Source of the DNA: Rhodeus uyekii
Lineage: Eukaryota > Chordata > Actinopteri > Cypriniformes > Acheilognathidae
Assembly: GCA_037043235.1 (NCBI GenBank)
Contig: JAWRVZ010000050.1
Location: 3,062,501-3,126,500 of the forward strand
DNA: 64,000 bases
Reading direction: 5' to 3'
Shown here in pieces: positions 23,800-35,186 of this stretch. The notes beneath the pieces were generated by a model. The model saw only the letters and a list, made by a program, of their open reading frames with translations. It made no database searches and was not told where the DNA came from. The translations under genes were made by a program, and so were the position numbers. Position 1 is the first letter of the stretch; the number at the start of each line of letters is the position of its first letter.

Positions 23800-24102
23800 T
23801 ATCTATATATCAGCGTGCTGTCAAGAAAGCTAAGGCAACATATTTTTCAAGCTTGACTACCAAAAATCCTCATACTCCAAAAATATTGTTTTCCGTCATA
23901 AACTCGGTGCTCCAGCCACCTGTAAATCATATTTCAAACTCCTCTGTTGGATTGAGTGAGGCTTTTTTGCAATTCTTTTGTGACAAAATGACACTTAATC
24001 TGTTAACATTACAAGCACTTGGTTTAATTTTGATAGTGCCTTACTACCCCTTATGAAGGAAATATTTGCTAAACTCAAACTCTCTTTATGTCCAAATGAT
24101 GT
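23800..24102 (+). mobile_element. L2-like LINE fragment beside the orphan exon, left part
   Basis: It matches 14160-14500 in gene A intron 3 and is cut by the Gypsy insertion at 24103, continuing at 29025. It lacks about 55 bp (near 24000) that are present in the gene A copy. Confidence 0.75.
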
Positions 24103-24211
24103 TGTCATGGACTCTACCACACCCACAGCATCAGACCGCTACGCTCCACCTACCCGATCAAGCTCTCCGGAATTCTAATAACAATCACCTGCAACCACTC
24201 TCCTCACCCTT

Positions 24212-24249
24212 CATAAACTGCCTTCTCTCCAATTCTCATTGTCTGGTCT
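24212..24249 (+). promoter_or_regulatory. LTR TATA-like box and predicted RNA 5' end with self-priming match
   Basis: CATAAA at 24212-24217; about 25-30 nt downstream is GTCTGGTCT (24241-24249), complementary to bases 3-11 after the 5' LTR. The same signals are repeated in the 3' LTR (28830-28838). Confidence 0.55.
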
Positions 24250-24429
24250 ACAAGTTCTAAACTGAACCTTCGCCCGACTCCCTCTGCGTTTCCTGTTTGG
24301 CTAGAGTCTTTTCTACTTGCCTCCTCATCGTCCTACATTGTTCTCTCACCTCTTCATCAGTTTGCTATTCAGTTAGCTGCTTTAATAAACTCCATTCAAG
24401 TTACCTCTGTCTGAGTCTCCTTCTGCATC

Positions 24430-27400
24430 ATGACAGAAGACCAGACCGAAATACATCTGGAAGCAGCCGCTAGCGCGATCTCATCTCCGGATCCCCGCAC
24501 CGGCACCGCTGAAACGCTGCAGCAAGTCCTCCACACCCAAGCCGTGGCTTCATCGTCATCCGCTGCTGCCAATCCCATGGCCCGACCTGCGACATACTCT
24601 GGTGAGGCGGAAGATTGCAGTGGGTTCCTGCTACAATGTTCCCTCTATTTGGAAATGCAGCCGCACCAGTTCGCTAACGATCGCGCCAAGATCGCGTTTA
24701 TGATCTCGCTACTGTCTGGCCGTGCGCTTCAATGGGCTAGATCCATCTGGGAGGCCGGCGGTCCGGTGGTACAGTCCTTGACATCATTTGTGAGCCATTT
24801 CAAAGAGGTATTTGGCCAAACCGCTAACCTTCTTTCCACGCACGATCAATTATATCGCCTTCGCCAGGGGAAATCCACAGTCTTCGAATATTCTCTCCAG
24901 TTCCGCACGCTGGCGTCCTCTAGCGGATGGAACGAGGTGGCCTTATTGACTGCTTACCGTCAAGGTTTAAATTCCAACATACGCCAGCAGATGGCAGTCT
25001 ATGATGACAACATTGGATTGGAGAGTTTTATTCAACGGTCCATACGGATCTCTCAACGTCTTACTGCTTGTCACGGTGAACAACACTCACTGCCTCCTCC
25101 GCCTTCAACATATGCTAACTTACCTGAACCAATGCAAGTTGACTCCATGCGGCTCTCTTCTACTGAACGTCAACGCAGAATCCGTTTGCATCTCTGCCTG
25201 TATTGTGGCGCTGAAGGTCATCTTCTACCCAACTGTCCTGTCCGACCCCCACGCTCAGCGGTGAGTGCGATCCAGACTCCCTCTTCAGTCCTGTCTTTAA
25301 CCCTGACTGATGTTATGGTAATCACATCTCAATTCTCCATTTCAGCAAAAGCCCTCATAGACACTGGTTCGGCCGGCAACTTCATGTCACTTAATCTACT
25401 GCGCAAACTTCATCTCAAAAGACGGCTCACCAATCAAACCCTCCGTGCTAACACCATATTAGGAACACCGCTGGGCTGTGGTTACATACGACACGTTACA
25501 CCTGTGGTCACATTGCGTCTGGGATGCTTACATCAAGAGGACATGTCCTTCATGGTGTTGGATGGATCCACCACAGACATCATCCTGGGACGTCCTTGGA
25601 TGCTACAACATGCTCCCTCAGTGTGCTGGCGCTCTGGTGAAGTTCTTCGCTGGAGTACATACTGTCTTCAAAACTGTCTGCAACCTGTCAAGAAACTTCT
25701 CCACCCATCTCACAACCATAATATGAAGTCTTCATCTGTAACCCTCGGTTCCACCACAGTCGAGAGTCCAGAGACTGGTAGTCCCCAGAAAATTCCAACT
25801 GAGTACAGGGCATTTCAGGATGTCTTCTGTAAGCTGAGGGCCACTAAGTTACCACCACACCGGCCCTGGGACTGTGCCATCGACCTGCTGCCTGGGGCAA
25901 CCCTACCACGGGGCAAGATCTATCCTCTCTCCATCCCTGAGCAGAAGGCCATGGACGAGTACATCGCCGAAGCATTAGAGCAAGGTTTCATCCGCCCGTC
26001 TACATCTCCAGCCGCTTCCAGTTTCTTCTTTGTTAATAAAAAAGACGGAGGCTTGAGGCCCTGCATAGATTACCGGACTCTTAACTCTCAAACCGTCAAG
26101 TTCAAATACCCCCTTCCTCTAGTGCCGGCTGCTCTGGAACAGTTACGGGGAGCCTGCGTCTTCTCCAAACTCGACCTGCGGAGCGCATATAATCTCATTC
26201 GGATCCGTGAGGGTGACGAATGGAAGACTGCCTTCATAACCCCATCCGGTCATTATGAGTATCTAGTTATGCCTTATGGATTATCCAACGCTCCTTCCGT
26301 CTTCCAAGGATTTATGAATGAGGTGTTCCGGGAGTTCCTCAACCAATTCGTGATCGTTTATATTGATGACATCCTCATCTACTCCCGGAACCTGGCCGAC
26401 CATCGCCACCATGTGACACAGGTTCTCCACAAGCTTCGCAAACACCACCTCTACCTCAAACTTGAAAAATGCGAATTTCACAGAGAATCAGTCCATTTCC
26501 TCGGTTATATCATTAACCAGCAAGGCATCCAAATGGACCAGAAGAAGGTACTGGCTGTGAAGAACTGGCCCCAACCCTCTACAGTGAAGGAACTCCAACG
26601 ATTCCTGGGTTTTTCAAACTTCTACCGTCGTTTCATACGCAACTTCAGTAAAATCAGCACCCCCCTTACATCATTACTCCGTCTCGGACCCAAATCTCTG
26701 ACCTGGAACACCGAAGCCAGCATCTCCTTCCAACGTCTCAAGGACGCTTTCTGCACAGCCCCCATCCTCACTCATCCCAATCCGGACCTCCCATTCATAG
26801 TCGAGGTAGACGCATCCCTCACAGGGGTTGGAGCTGTTCTCTCACAGCGGCAGGGTGAACCCCCTCGACTCCGTCCTTGTGCCTTCTATTCTAAGAAGCT
26901 GACTCCAGCAGAGGTGAATTATGACATCGGGAACCGAGAGCTGTTGGCCATTAAGCTGGCCCTGGAGGAATGGCGCCATTGGTTGGAGGGAGCCAAACAC
27001 CCTTTCACTGTGATTACAGACCACCGTAATCTGGAATATCTTCGTGATGCTAAACGCCTGAACACCCGCCAAGCACGATGGGCTTTGTTCTTTACACGTT
27101 TTAACTTCACTGTGACTTATCGCCCAGGAGAAAAGAACCTGAAAGCAGACGCCCTTTCCCGATTGCACAATCCCTCGGCCAAGGCGTCTCCTCTGGAACC
27201 CATTCTTCCTTCTGCTCTCGACATCAGTCCTATACAATGGTCACTTGATGAGAAAATAGCGGAAGCCACCCGATCTGAACCTGCTCCGCCAGGAGGTCCT
27301 GAGGGGCGAACCTATGTGCCGGACAGTTGTCGCGTACCATTAATGGACTCCACTCACTCTTCTCTGGGCTCAGGTCATCCAGGCAGTCATCAAACCCTCT

Positions 27401-28767
27401 TGCTACTCAGGAACAGGTATTGGTGGCCTCGTATGTCCCAAGATGTCTCACGATTCGTTAAAGGCTGCTCCATCTGTGCCATATCCAAAGTACCTCGTCA
27501 TCTACCAGAAGGCAAACTGGTTCCATTACCCATTCCTCGGCGTCCATGGTCCCATATTGGTGTTGACTTTCTTACAGACTTACCACCTTCAGATGGACTC
27601 ACATGTATCCTTGTCACAGTTGACCGGTTCTCCAAAGCCTGCAAGTTTGTCCCACTCAAGGGTTTACCCACTGCTCTGCAGACAGCTGAAGCCCTATTCC
27701 ACAACATCTTTAGGCACTTCGGCATACCAGAAGACATCGTTTCCGATCGGGGCCCTCAATTCATCTCCCGCGTCTGGCAAGCCTTCTTCCGCCTCCTGGG
27801 GGTGACAGTCAGTCTTACCTCGGGGTACCACCCTCAATCCAACGGACAGACAGAACGGAAAATTCAGGAGCTTGGGAGATACCTGCGGTCGTATTGCCAC
27901 AACCAGCAGGATAGTTGGAGTCGTTTCTTCCCCTGGGCTGAATATGCCCAAAACTCCCTTCGCCAAGACTCCACCGGTCTCACACCCTTCCAATGCATCC
28001 TCGGATATCAGCCTCCTCTCTTTCCCTGGTCCGGGGAACCTTCCGAAGTCCCAGCGGTTCACCACTGGTTTCTAGAGAGCGAGAAGGTCTGGGACTCGGC
28101 TCACACTCACCTTCAAAGGGCAGTCCGGAGACAGAAGAGACAAGCTGACATCCATCGTGCAAGTACGCCTCTATACCTTCCAGGGCAAAAGGTATGGCTC
28201 TCCACTAGGGACATCCGTCTCCGGCTGCCCTGCCGTAAGCTGAGTCCTCGGTACATTGGCCCTTTCACCATACACAAACAGATCAACGAGGTCACTTACA
28301 GACTCAATTTACCCCAGGACTACCGAATCTCACCTTCATTTCATGTGTCTTTGTTGAAGCCTTATGTTAACCCTCTACTCCCTTCTCCTTCAGGGTCTGA
28401 TGCTGGTGACGTACCTCCTCCTCCTCCAGTGGATCCGAATGAACACAACATCTACAGGGTCAATACCATCTTGGACTCTCGGCGACGGGGCGGCATCCTG
28501 GAATACCTGGTAGACTGGGAGGGGTTTGGCCCAGAAGAACGTTCCTGGGTCGCCCGCGACGATGTACTGGATCCTTCACTACTCACCGACTTCCACACCA
28601 GCCATCCTAATCGGCCAGCTCCTCGAGGCCGGGGCCGACCCCGTCGTCGCGCATTGCGGGCATCAGGAGCTGCCCCTGGAGGAGGGGGTACTGTCATGGA
28701 CTTTACCACACCCACAGCATCAGACCGCTACGCTCCACCTACCCGATCAAGCTCTCCGGAATTCTAA
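24430..28767 (+). CDS. Chromovirus gag-pol polyprotein
   Basis: A single uninterrupted frame of 1445 residues. Visible in order: sushi-type gag capsid (about 50-200), CCHC knuckle CLYCGAEGHLLPNC (about 256), retropepsin LIDTGSAG (about 310), RT with YIDD at about 644, RNase H (EVDAS, about 790), integrase HHCC region (about 980-1017), catalytic D, D (SDRGPQF) and E at about 1045, 1106 and 1142, and a chromodomain (about 1340-1395) that would target insertion to chromatin. The start codon lies in the last six bases of the 5' LTR and the stop lies 76 bp inside the 3' LTR, so both termini are LTR-encoded. gag and pol are in one frame, unlike elements that use a frameshift between them. Confidence 0.92.
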   Translation: MTEDQTEIHLEAAASAISSPDPRTGTAETLQQVLHTQAVASSSSAAANPMARPATYSGEAEDCSGFLLQCSLYLEMQPHQFANDRAKIAFMISLLSGRALQWARSIWEAGGPVVQSLTSFVSHFKEVFGQTANLLSTHDQLYRLRQGKSTVFEYSLQFRTLASSSGWNEVALLTAYRQGLNSNIRQQMAVYDDNIGLESFIQRSIRISQRLTACHGEQHSLPPPPSTYANLPEPMQVDSMRLSSTERQRRIRLHLCLYCGAEGHLLPNCPVRPPRSAVSAIQTPSSVLSLTLTDVMVITSQFSISAKALIDTGSAGNFMSLNLLRKLHLKRRLTNQTLRANTILGTPLGCGYIRHVTPVVTLRLGCLHQEDMSFMVLDGSTTDIILGRPWMLQHAPSVCWRSGEVLRWSTYCLQNCLQPVKKLLHPSHNHNMKSSSVTLGSTTVESPETGSPQKIPTEYRAFQDVFCKLRATKLPPHRPWDCAIDLLPGATLPRGKIYPLSIPEQKAMDEYIAEALEQGFIRPSTSPAASSFFFVNKKDGGLRPCIDYRTLNSQTVKFKYPLPLVPAALEQLRGACVFSKLDLRSAYNLIRIREGDEWKTAFITPSGHYEYLVMPYGLSNAPSVFQGFMNEVFREFLNQFVIVYIDDILIYSRNLADHRHHVTQVLHKLRKHHLYLKLEKCEFHRESVHFLGYIINQQGIQMDQKKVLAVKNWPQPSTVKELQRFLGFSNFYRRFIRNFSKISTPLTSLLRLGPKSLTWNTEASISFQRLKDAFCTAPILTHPNPDLPFIVEVDASLTGVGAVLSQRQGEPPRLRPCAFYSKKLTPAEVNYDIGNRELLAIKLALEEWRHWLEGAKHPFTVITDHRNLEYLRDAKRLNTRQARWALFFTRFNFTVTYRPGEKNLKADALSRLHNPSAKASPLEPILPSALDISPIQWSLDEKIAEATRSEPAPPGGPEGRTYVPDSCRVPLMDSTHSSLGSGHPGSHQTLLLLRNRYWWPRMSQDVSRFVKGCSICAISKVPRHLPEGKLVPLPIPRRPWSHIGVDFLTDLPPSDGLTCILVTVDRFSKACKFVPLKGLPTALQTAEALFHNIFRHFGIPEDIVSDRGPQFISRVWQAFFRLLGVTVSLTSGYHPQSNGQTERKIQELGRYLRSYCHNQQDSWSRFFPWAEYAQNSLRQDSTGLTPFQCILGYQPPLFPWSGEPSEVPAVHHWFLESEKVWDSAHTHLQRAVRRQKRQADIHRASTPLYLPGQKVWLSTRDIRLRLPCRKLSPRYIGPFTIHKQINEVTYRLNLPQDYRISPSFHVSLLKPYVNPLLPSPSGSDAGDVPPPPPVDPNEHNIYRVNTILDSRRRGGILEYLVDWEGFGPEERSWVARDDVLDPSLLTDFHTSHPNRPAPRGRGRPRRRALRASGAAPGGGGTVMDFTTPTASDRYAPPTRSSSPEF

Positions 28768-29024
28768 TCACAATCACCTGCAACCACTCTCCTCACCCTT
28801 CATAAACTGCCTTCTCTCCAATTCTCATTGTCTGGTCTACAAGTTCTAAACTGAACCTTCGCCCGACTCCCTCTACGTTTCCCGTTTGGCTAGAGTCTTT
28901 TCTACTTGCCTCCTCATCGTCCTACATTGTTCTCTCACCTCTTCATCAGTTTGCTATTCAGTTAGCTGCTTTAATAAACTCCATTCAAGTTACCTCTGTC
29001 TGAGTCTCCTTCTGCATCATGACA

Positions 29025-29770
29025 GATGTATTCATAATAGATATTTTAAACAAATAGTTGACTATGTGGGTCCAGGATTGATGTTATTTTTAAATAAATT
29101 GGCCACTGTTAGTCCTGTTTTATAGAAACCCTCACTCGATGCTACTATCTTAACTAATTTTCGTCCAATTTCCACTCTAACTTTTATTTAAAAGGTGTTT
29201 TAAAATAAAACCTACCTTTTACAACTTCAAACGCATCTTATGACAATATGATTTCTGAAGAGTTCCAACATGGTTACAAGGTTCGACATAATACTGAAAC
29301 CGGTTTATTGAGATTTATGTTAGACCTGTCCTCTGCCTTCGATACCATCGATCACAACATTCTAATCTCTAGATTGGTATCTTTTGTGGGCGTAGGAGGA
29401 ATGCTTTTAAAATGGTTTGTCTTTTTTAACAAACATAAAGTTTGCAGATAGCAGAAAGTTAGCAGATTAGGAAATTTCATCTCTCCTTTAGAAAAGGTTT
29501 TGTTTAATCACCTGCTCTTTTCACTTTATATGCTACCTCTAGGTGCTATTTTTAGGAAATGGATTTTCCATTTTATGGAGCATTGTTTCATTTGTTATGT
29601 TGATAACACACACATCTATTTGCCTGTGGTCCAACTGGTCTAATGTCATTATTTGTTGCCGGGGTAATAGAGCGTTCTCAGTGGCTGGTCCTATTCTATG
29701 GAACAGCCTTCCCAAGAACATTAGGCTGCTCCTACATTGTCATCATTCAAATCCAGCCTCAAATGATACA
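29025..29770 (+). mobile_element. L2-like LINE fragment beside the orphan exon, right part
   Basis: It continues from 24102 after the Gypsy insertion, with RT text (LSSAFDTIDHNIL near 29320-29365) in broken frames and the 3' region near 29660-29770 that matches 18220-18320. No CTL exon 4 follows it. Confidence 0.7.
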
Positions 29771-30440
29771 CACATTGAAGCTTCAGTGTCACACGTAACA
29801 TCTCTGACACTGCTGTTCTGCCTGGTAATTTGACTCCAGCCTGTTTGAACTGTGACACTGTTTCATTTGAATAAACTGCATATGGATCTTAACCTGCTCG
29901 AGTTCTCATTACAGATACATTTTAGTCACTGCAAAAAATAAAAAATAAAAATAAAAATAAAAAATCCATTAGCTAAAAGTCACATTGATCGGAACATCAC
30001 ATTTTCCCATGAACTCTCTAATAAATAAAAGTTGGTACATCCTCATTTCCTTTAGAATTCCAATAAAAATAGTTCAGCTTCCCATTTGTAGCTAATTTCA
30101 TAATAATCTTTTCCAATAATGTCCCAAAAACTATAAAAGACATTCAGAGGGAAGGCCATCTAGTCCAGGATTGTTGATTTCTGAGTGAGTCTCAATGTTT
30201 ATGTAAGAGATGTATCAGTTTATGAAGATCTCACACAAATCTGTTCATTATTTCACTGATTTATCACAATGGCATCTGTTCAAGTTTTTGCTGTGAATAT
30301 TTTCTTTACTCAACATTTTGAAGTGAAACAAAGCTGACATTTATATTGTTGAGTACATCAATGATGGTGTATAATTTTGTGATGTTCTTTATGCATCTTT
30401 TTATTAGGAAATATATGTGTGTTATATATATGTCAGGACT
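29771..30440. other. Gap: intergenic, no gene recognised
   Basis: AT-rich sequence with an AATAAA at 29870-29875. I found no long open frame or recognisable repeat. Confidence 0.4.
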
Positions 30441-30463
30441 CAAGACTGCTGCTTGTAAATGAG

Positions 30464-30469
30464 TTTATT
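30464..30469 (-). promoter_or_regulatory. Polyadenylation signal of gene B
   Basis: TTTATT on the plus strand (AATAAA on the minus) lies about 625 bp past the gene B stop, in sequence shared with the gene A 3' region. Confidence 0.55.
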
Positions 30470-31094
30470 TGAGCTGGTTATGCTTTGAATTAGTTCAACA
30501 CATGTACAGATTACAAGATATTTTATACTAAACTTTAAGAAAAACTTTTTCATTTCATTACGAGACATAATAGATGCTCACAATCACTTTTTAAACAAAT
30601 AATTAGTAAAGATATGACTCTTGTGAAAACACAGGAGTGAGAAGAAGAAAGTCCCACACCAACAGAATAACAAGATCCCATGAAATCAACTGATGTGATT
30701 GTGCTGCGCTTATATTTGTTTCTTTGTTTGTTTATTATCCAGTTAAACATCATGTCACATTCTTGGACTGCAAGAACATTTGACACAGACTGTGTCAAAA
30801 ATATTGAGTTGTGTTTCTGGAAGTGAATGACTGAAAATTTGAAATGTAAATAAAAAAAACAGATTGGAACTCATTTTGATTTCAAAGATCATTAAAACAT
30901 ATATTGTCCACATTAGCATTTTTAAATTTGATTTTAAAACGACTCTTCACTTACAGAAATTATCACTATACTTTGATATAAGAACATTACCTTAATAGAT
31001 ACCTAAAGTTTAATTAGTTATCTTATTTAGATAACTAGTAAAAAAAAAAAAACGTAATTAATAAAAAAAAAAAACTCTGGAACAAATACATCCT

Positions 31095-33031
31095 TCAGTC
31101 ATAATTTATGCAGATGAAGTTGAGTTGTTCAGTCTCAGGACGGCTGATCCAGCGATAACCTTCTTTAGACTGAACTGCTCCAGATCTCACTCCATTCACA
31201 CATTGATCTGAATCATCTCTCCCCCAGTTCTGATAGCACAGGGTTTCTCCATTCACCCAGAACCAGAGTCCCACAGTGCAGGAGTGACGTAAACCCATCC
31301 ACACCTCCTCAGTAGACGCCAGTTTAACCACATTCATCACCTCATTCTGCATCTGCTCTGAATGAACCGACACCAGATCCACATGATTCTGTCTGCAGTA
31401 TCTCAGAGCTTCAGGCCACGTCAGATTCTCTTTGATCACAATCAGTTTATCTGGACACAAAACAAACCACAAGCACAAACTAGAGAGAGACTGATCAAAA
31501 ACAACATGCAGAACAAACACTGTGGAGGAATTTGTCATGTCAGACATGTAGCGTGAACTTTAAGATCTCTGGAGGTGATGATGGATTGAGTGTGTTTTGT
31601 GAGGATCTGCTCACCTTCATGACACATGAAAGGAGATTGGTTGTTGCAAGAGATGTCTATCCATTGTCCCTGGACATACTGGTCAACCGCTGCACAGTTT
31701 TCAACACCTCCAGCATTATTAGGTTCTCCAGACTTCCAGTATCTGAATGAGGAGTTACTCTGATCTGACCACTGCCATGAGTTTCTGAACAGACCGATCC
31801 AGACATCATTAGATATGTGATTATCATTGATGAACTTCTGGATCTGTTGACTCTCATTCTGGTTTCTCACACTGACCAGATCAATGTGATTCTGTCTGCA
31901 GAAACTCTGAGCGTCTCTCCAATTCATCGTCTGATTGATAAAGACGAGTCCTGTGTTCACTTTAAGAAAAACACATGGAAACAGATTCATGAATCAGTTT
32001 GTTCATTATTCTTTTCTCTGATTTATGAATAAGAGCAGCAATGGATCAGAAACACGTGTTATTCAAAGAATGACTCTTTTTTGATTATTAAGTAGTCAAA
32101 ATACGAAAACTACAAAAAACGTTTTTGAATATTGTCATGATTTTTGAACTTTTTTTTATCCTTAATGTTTCCTGTATTTTCTGGAATAAAATTAATTATG
32201 AATTTCAATTTATTTAGGCCAAAACAATGGTTTGAAATTCATTCAATATTTACAGTATCAATTGTGCTGAAAAATAAAATTCTTTAATTATCATATTTAT
32301 TGACAATTTTTTGGTTGACTGACTATTATCATCAAAACAAAAGTTAAACAAGCACTAAATCAAATCAAAAAACTAACAAATTCAGTCCGATATAGTTTTC
32401 TTTTCAATACAGATGTAGAAAGTGATTAAATTATTAAATTAGATGGAATTATTATGAATTTAGTATTGCGTTAAAAAAAAATGTATAATATCCGAAAATA
32501 AATGTTTATTGTCATTGTAGGAGCTGCACCTACTGTTGTTAGATGAACTGCAGATGAAAGTCAGACTGTTACTACATGACCCATCATGCCATTCTCTATT
32601 TCTTATCATTCCACACTCATCTCCTGTTTTATCAGGTTGTCCAGGTCCCCAGTTCAGATCGAGTGCAGGTTCTCCTGAAGACCACTGCCATTTACTAACA
32701 CTCGTCTTCTGCAGCCCAATCCAGATATACTGAACACCTCCATCATTCACACTCTTCTTCAGCTCGTTCATGTCGTTCATGTTGTCAACGGTGGCCAGAT
32801 CTGTGTATTTCTCTCTGCAGAATCTCTGAGCTTCAGTCCAGTTCTTCAACACGTTTATAAAGTGATACTGACGCTGAACACATTCAGATACGGAGCAGAG
32901 AGCTGTGAAAGAGAGGCTTTGCTTTAATGCTTTTCATAACAGAGTCAAACCTGATGAAACTATAAACCAGAAATAAAACCACAAACACACTCACCGATGA
33001 GAAGAAGAACCAAATATAGAGTTTGATCCAT
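31095..33031 (-). CDS. Gene B: secreted three-domain C-type lectin (mannose-receptor-like)
   Basis: Exons on the minus strand: 33031-32995, 32902-32534, 31959-31615 and 31450-31095 (37+369+345+356 nt, 368 residues), the same lengths and phases as gene A, with introns of 92, 574 and 164 bp. There is a signal peptide, then three C-type lectin domains. Domain 1 has QPD and WHD; domain 2 has EPN and WID; domain 3 lacks both and ends FICINYD. The donor after exon 2 is GTAGGT, weaker than gene A's GTAAGT. There is no transmembrane segment. Intron 3 is short and has no L2 insertion. Homology to gene A runs from about 30420 to 33400 in opposite orientation, including the possible 5' UTR acceptor (TTCTTCCTCAG complement, 33034-33044). 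Soluble sugar binding in innate immunity is a plausible role by family, not shown. Confidence 0.88.
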
Positions 33032-33409
33032 TTCTGAGGAAGAAACACATTGAAAAACTCAAATACTCACATATTGATCTGAGAGTAAAACATAATCATA
33101 AGCATAACTCCATTCACAATCATTCAGACAATATGAACATCTCAAAGTGTAATTGTGTTTGAAGAATGAACATGTGAGTTGTTCTTACTTTAGAGGTTGT
33201 GTGTTTCTGTCCTGAGTCTGATGTTTCTGTCTGCAGCTTTAAACTACGGGATTATTATATCTGCTCTCATCCCTCTTTCACACTCATTTGTTTATTTCTC
33301 TGAAAATACCTATTTCATATTTTACTTCCTTCTTTATTTGTGTATTTGTTCACCTCTTTCTCTATATTTGCATATTGACATCAGTTTCAGTCAGTATGAC
33401 TAAAAACCT

Positions 33410-35009
33410 TAATCAGAAAATTACATGAATGTTCATACTCAAAATTTGAAGATTAATAACTAAATAGTTTCTCCAAAGTTATTTCTGGATTGTATAACTC
33501 ATGTAACATCCCTGTTTAGCTTGACATGTATGTTTGTGTTTCTCTCTCTTTTCAGCCACTTTTTATCTGGTTCTGTTTGACCCGAGGGTTGATGAGGGAT
33601 TGATGAGGGTTGAGTTAATTGGTGAAAGCTGGTGATACTAGTGACTGAGAGTCTTTAAAACCCTCTGTTTGAGTCATCAGAGATGAAGGTTTAGGAGCTG
33701 TTTTGAAAATATGGGCAACTAAAAACGGAAAATGGTTTGTGTTGGACATTTTGGGGGCCTGAAAATAAAAACTCTTAAAATCAGGGTGCAAAACTTTTTT
33801 CAAATTACTAACATCATCTCCTTGTAAAAACATGAATTTGTGAAAACAGAGACATCATCCACATGTGTATTACCATCTACTGGCCTGAATAACTGTGAAC
33901 AAGGACTGGTTTGTCACCATTGTTGTCTTTCAATGAAAACCGCAAAGGAAAACAGTTTTATAGTTTTTTGTACATCGTTGTTGTGAAATCATATACTTAG
34001 TATTGTGGAATTTAAGAGAGGGAGTGCTTGACATATTTAAAACCGATACAATAAAGGATAGATGTTTCACTTTTTTCTGGTATACTTCAGTTTACGGAGT
34101 ATGAACACATTTGCATGTCAGCAATTCCTCATCACTCATTTGTTTATGTCCATGTCACATTTAGACAACATTTACATCTCTGACGTGAAACAGAAGGAGA
34201 AACAGTGTGTTTTTTGTAGGTACTCGCGTCACCACTGACGTTGTGATTTTTGGATCACATGTCACTTAAGGTGTGTTTATGAGTTCATCAGGTGACCTCA
34301 TCCCTCTCTCAGTTCTTTTATCTTGTCCGCATGAGAACAATCCCAACAGCCTTTCATTCATTTAGAATTAATGTTAACTGGAGGGAGTTGATCAGATGCT
34401 TTATCTGAAAGATTTGAGATCAATGACTTGTAAAGGCTCTTCTGTATTATCAGAACAAGACACAGGTGTAATAAAATAGATTTTACTAACAAAATATAAA
34501 TAGGAAGTTTACCAACACAACTACTAAACAAATATCATAAATGAATGTGAATAAGATGGATAACAGTGATTAAGATGTGTGGCCATGGGAAATTGTTATC
34601 TAATGAAAATATAAACTGTTGTTTCTCTTAAACTAATAAGGCAAAGAAACTTATCATGCATCAATAAATAAATCTAAGAGTCTTTGCTATTAAATAAGGA
34701 CAAAATATTGCCTCTGGAAGAAACCTTATCATTTTAATATCTGCAGGAGCCACTTTAATGCAGTTATATATTTGATTCCATAACACGAAAGCTGTTAAAT
34801 CCACAAGATACTCTATATGTAGAGTTCAATATAAATGGATAAAGCTGAAGTTATTAATAGCGTTCCATCACAATAAGCTGGTTTTTCCTGTAACATCACA
34901 ACACGAGCAGCATTAATGCAGCATTAATGCAAAGAAAGCAGTACTTATCAACAATATCTCAACCTGCAAACTGCCTTCCGTCTTAAACTGAACCTTTGTT
35001 TGAGATTGT
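33410..35009. other. Gap: no gene seen
   Basis: AT-rich intergenic DNA beyond the end of the inverted CTL duplication. I see no recognisable element apart from the LINE tail that begins at 35010. Confidence 0.4.
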
Positions 35010-35186
35010 AAAAAGGCAAGGCAAGGCAAGGCAAGTTTATTTGTATAGCACATTTCATACACAATGGTAATTCAAAGTGCTTTACATAAAGAAGAATGAT
35101 AAAAGTAAAACATTAAAAATGATTAAAAGAATAAAAAGATAATACGTATAAAATAAAATGCAAACAGTTCGGACATAGCACAGTGC

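Larger units (their letters stand above)
24103..29024 (+). mobile_element. Intact Ty3/Gypsy chromovirus (sushi-like)
   Basis: LTRs of 333 bp (24103-24435 and 28692-29024, TGTCATGG...ATGACA) differ at about 4 positions. The 5-bp target duplication GATGT is at 24098-24102 and 29025-29029. A purine tract (GGAGGAGGGGG, about 28679) precedes the 3' LTR. No tRNA-type TGG primer site follows the 5' LTR. Instead AGACCAGAC (24438-24446) is the exact complement of GTCTGGTCT (24241-24249) in the LTR, as in self-priming Tf1/sushi elements. The empty site is preserved in gene A intron 3 near 14498. The open polyprotein and near-identical LTRs indicate a recent insertion that may still be competent. Confidence 0.93.
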
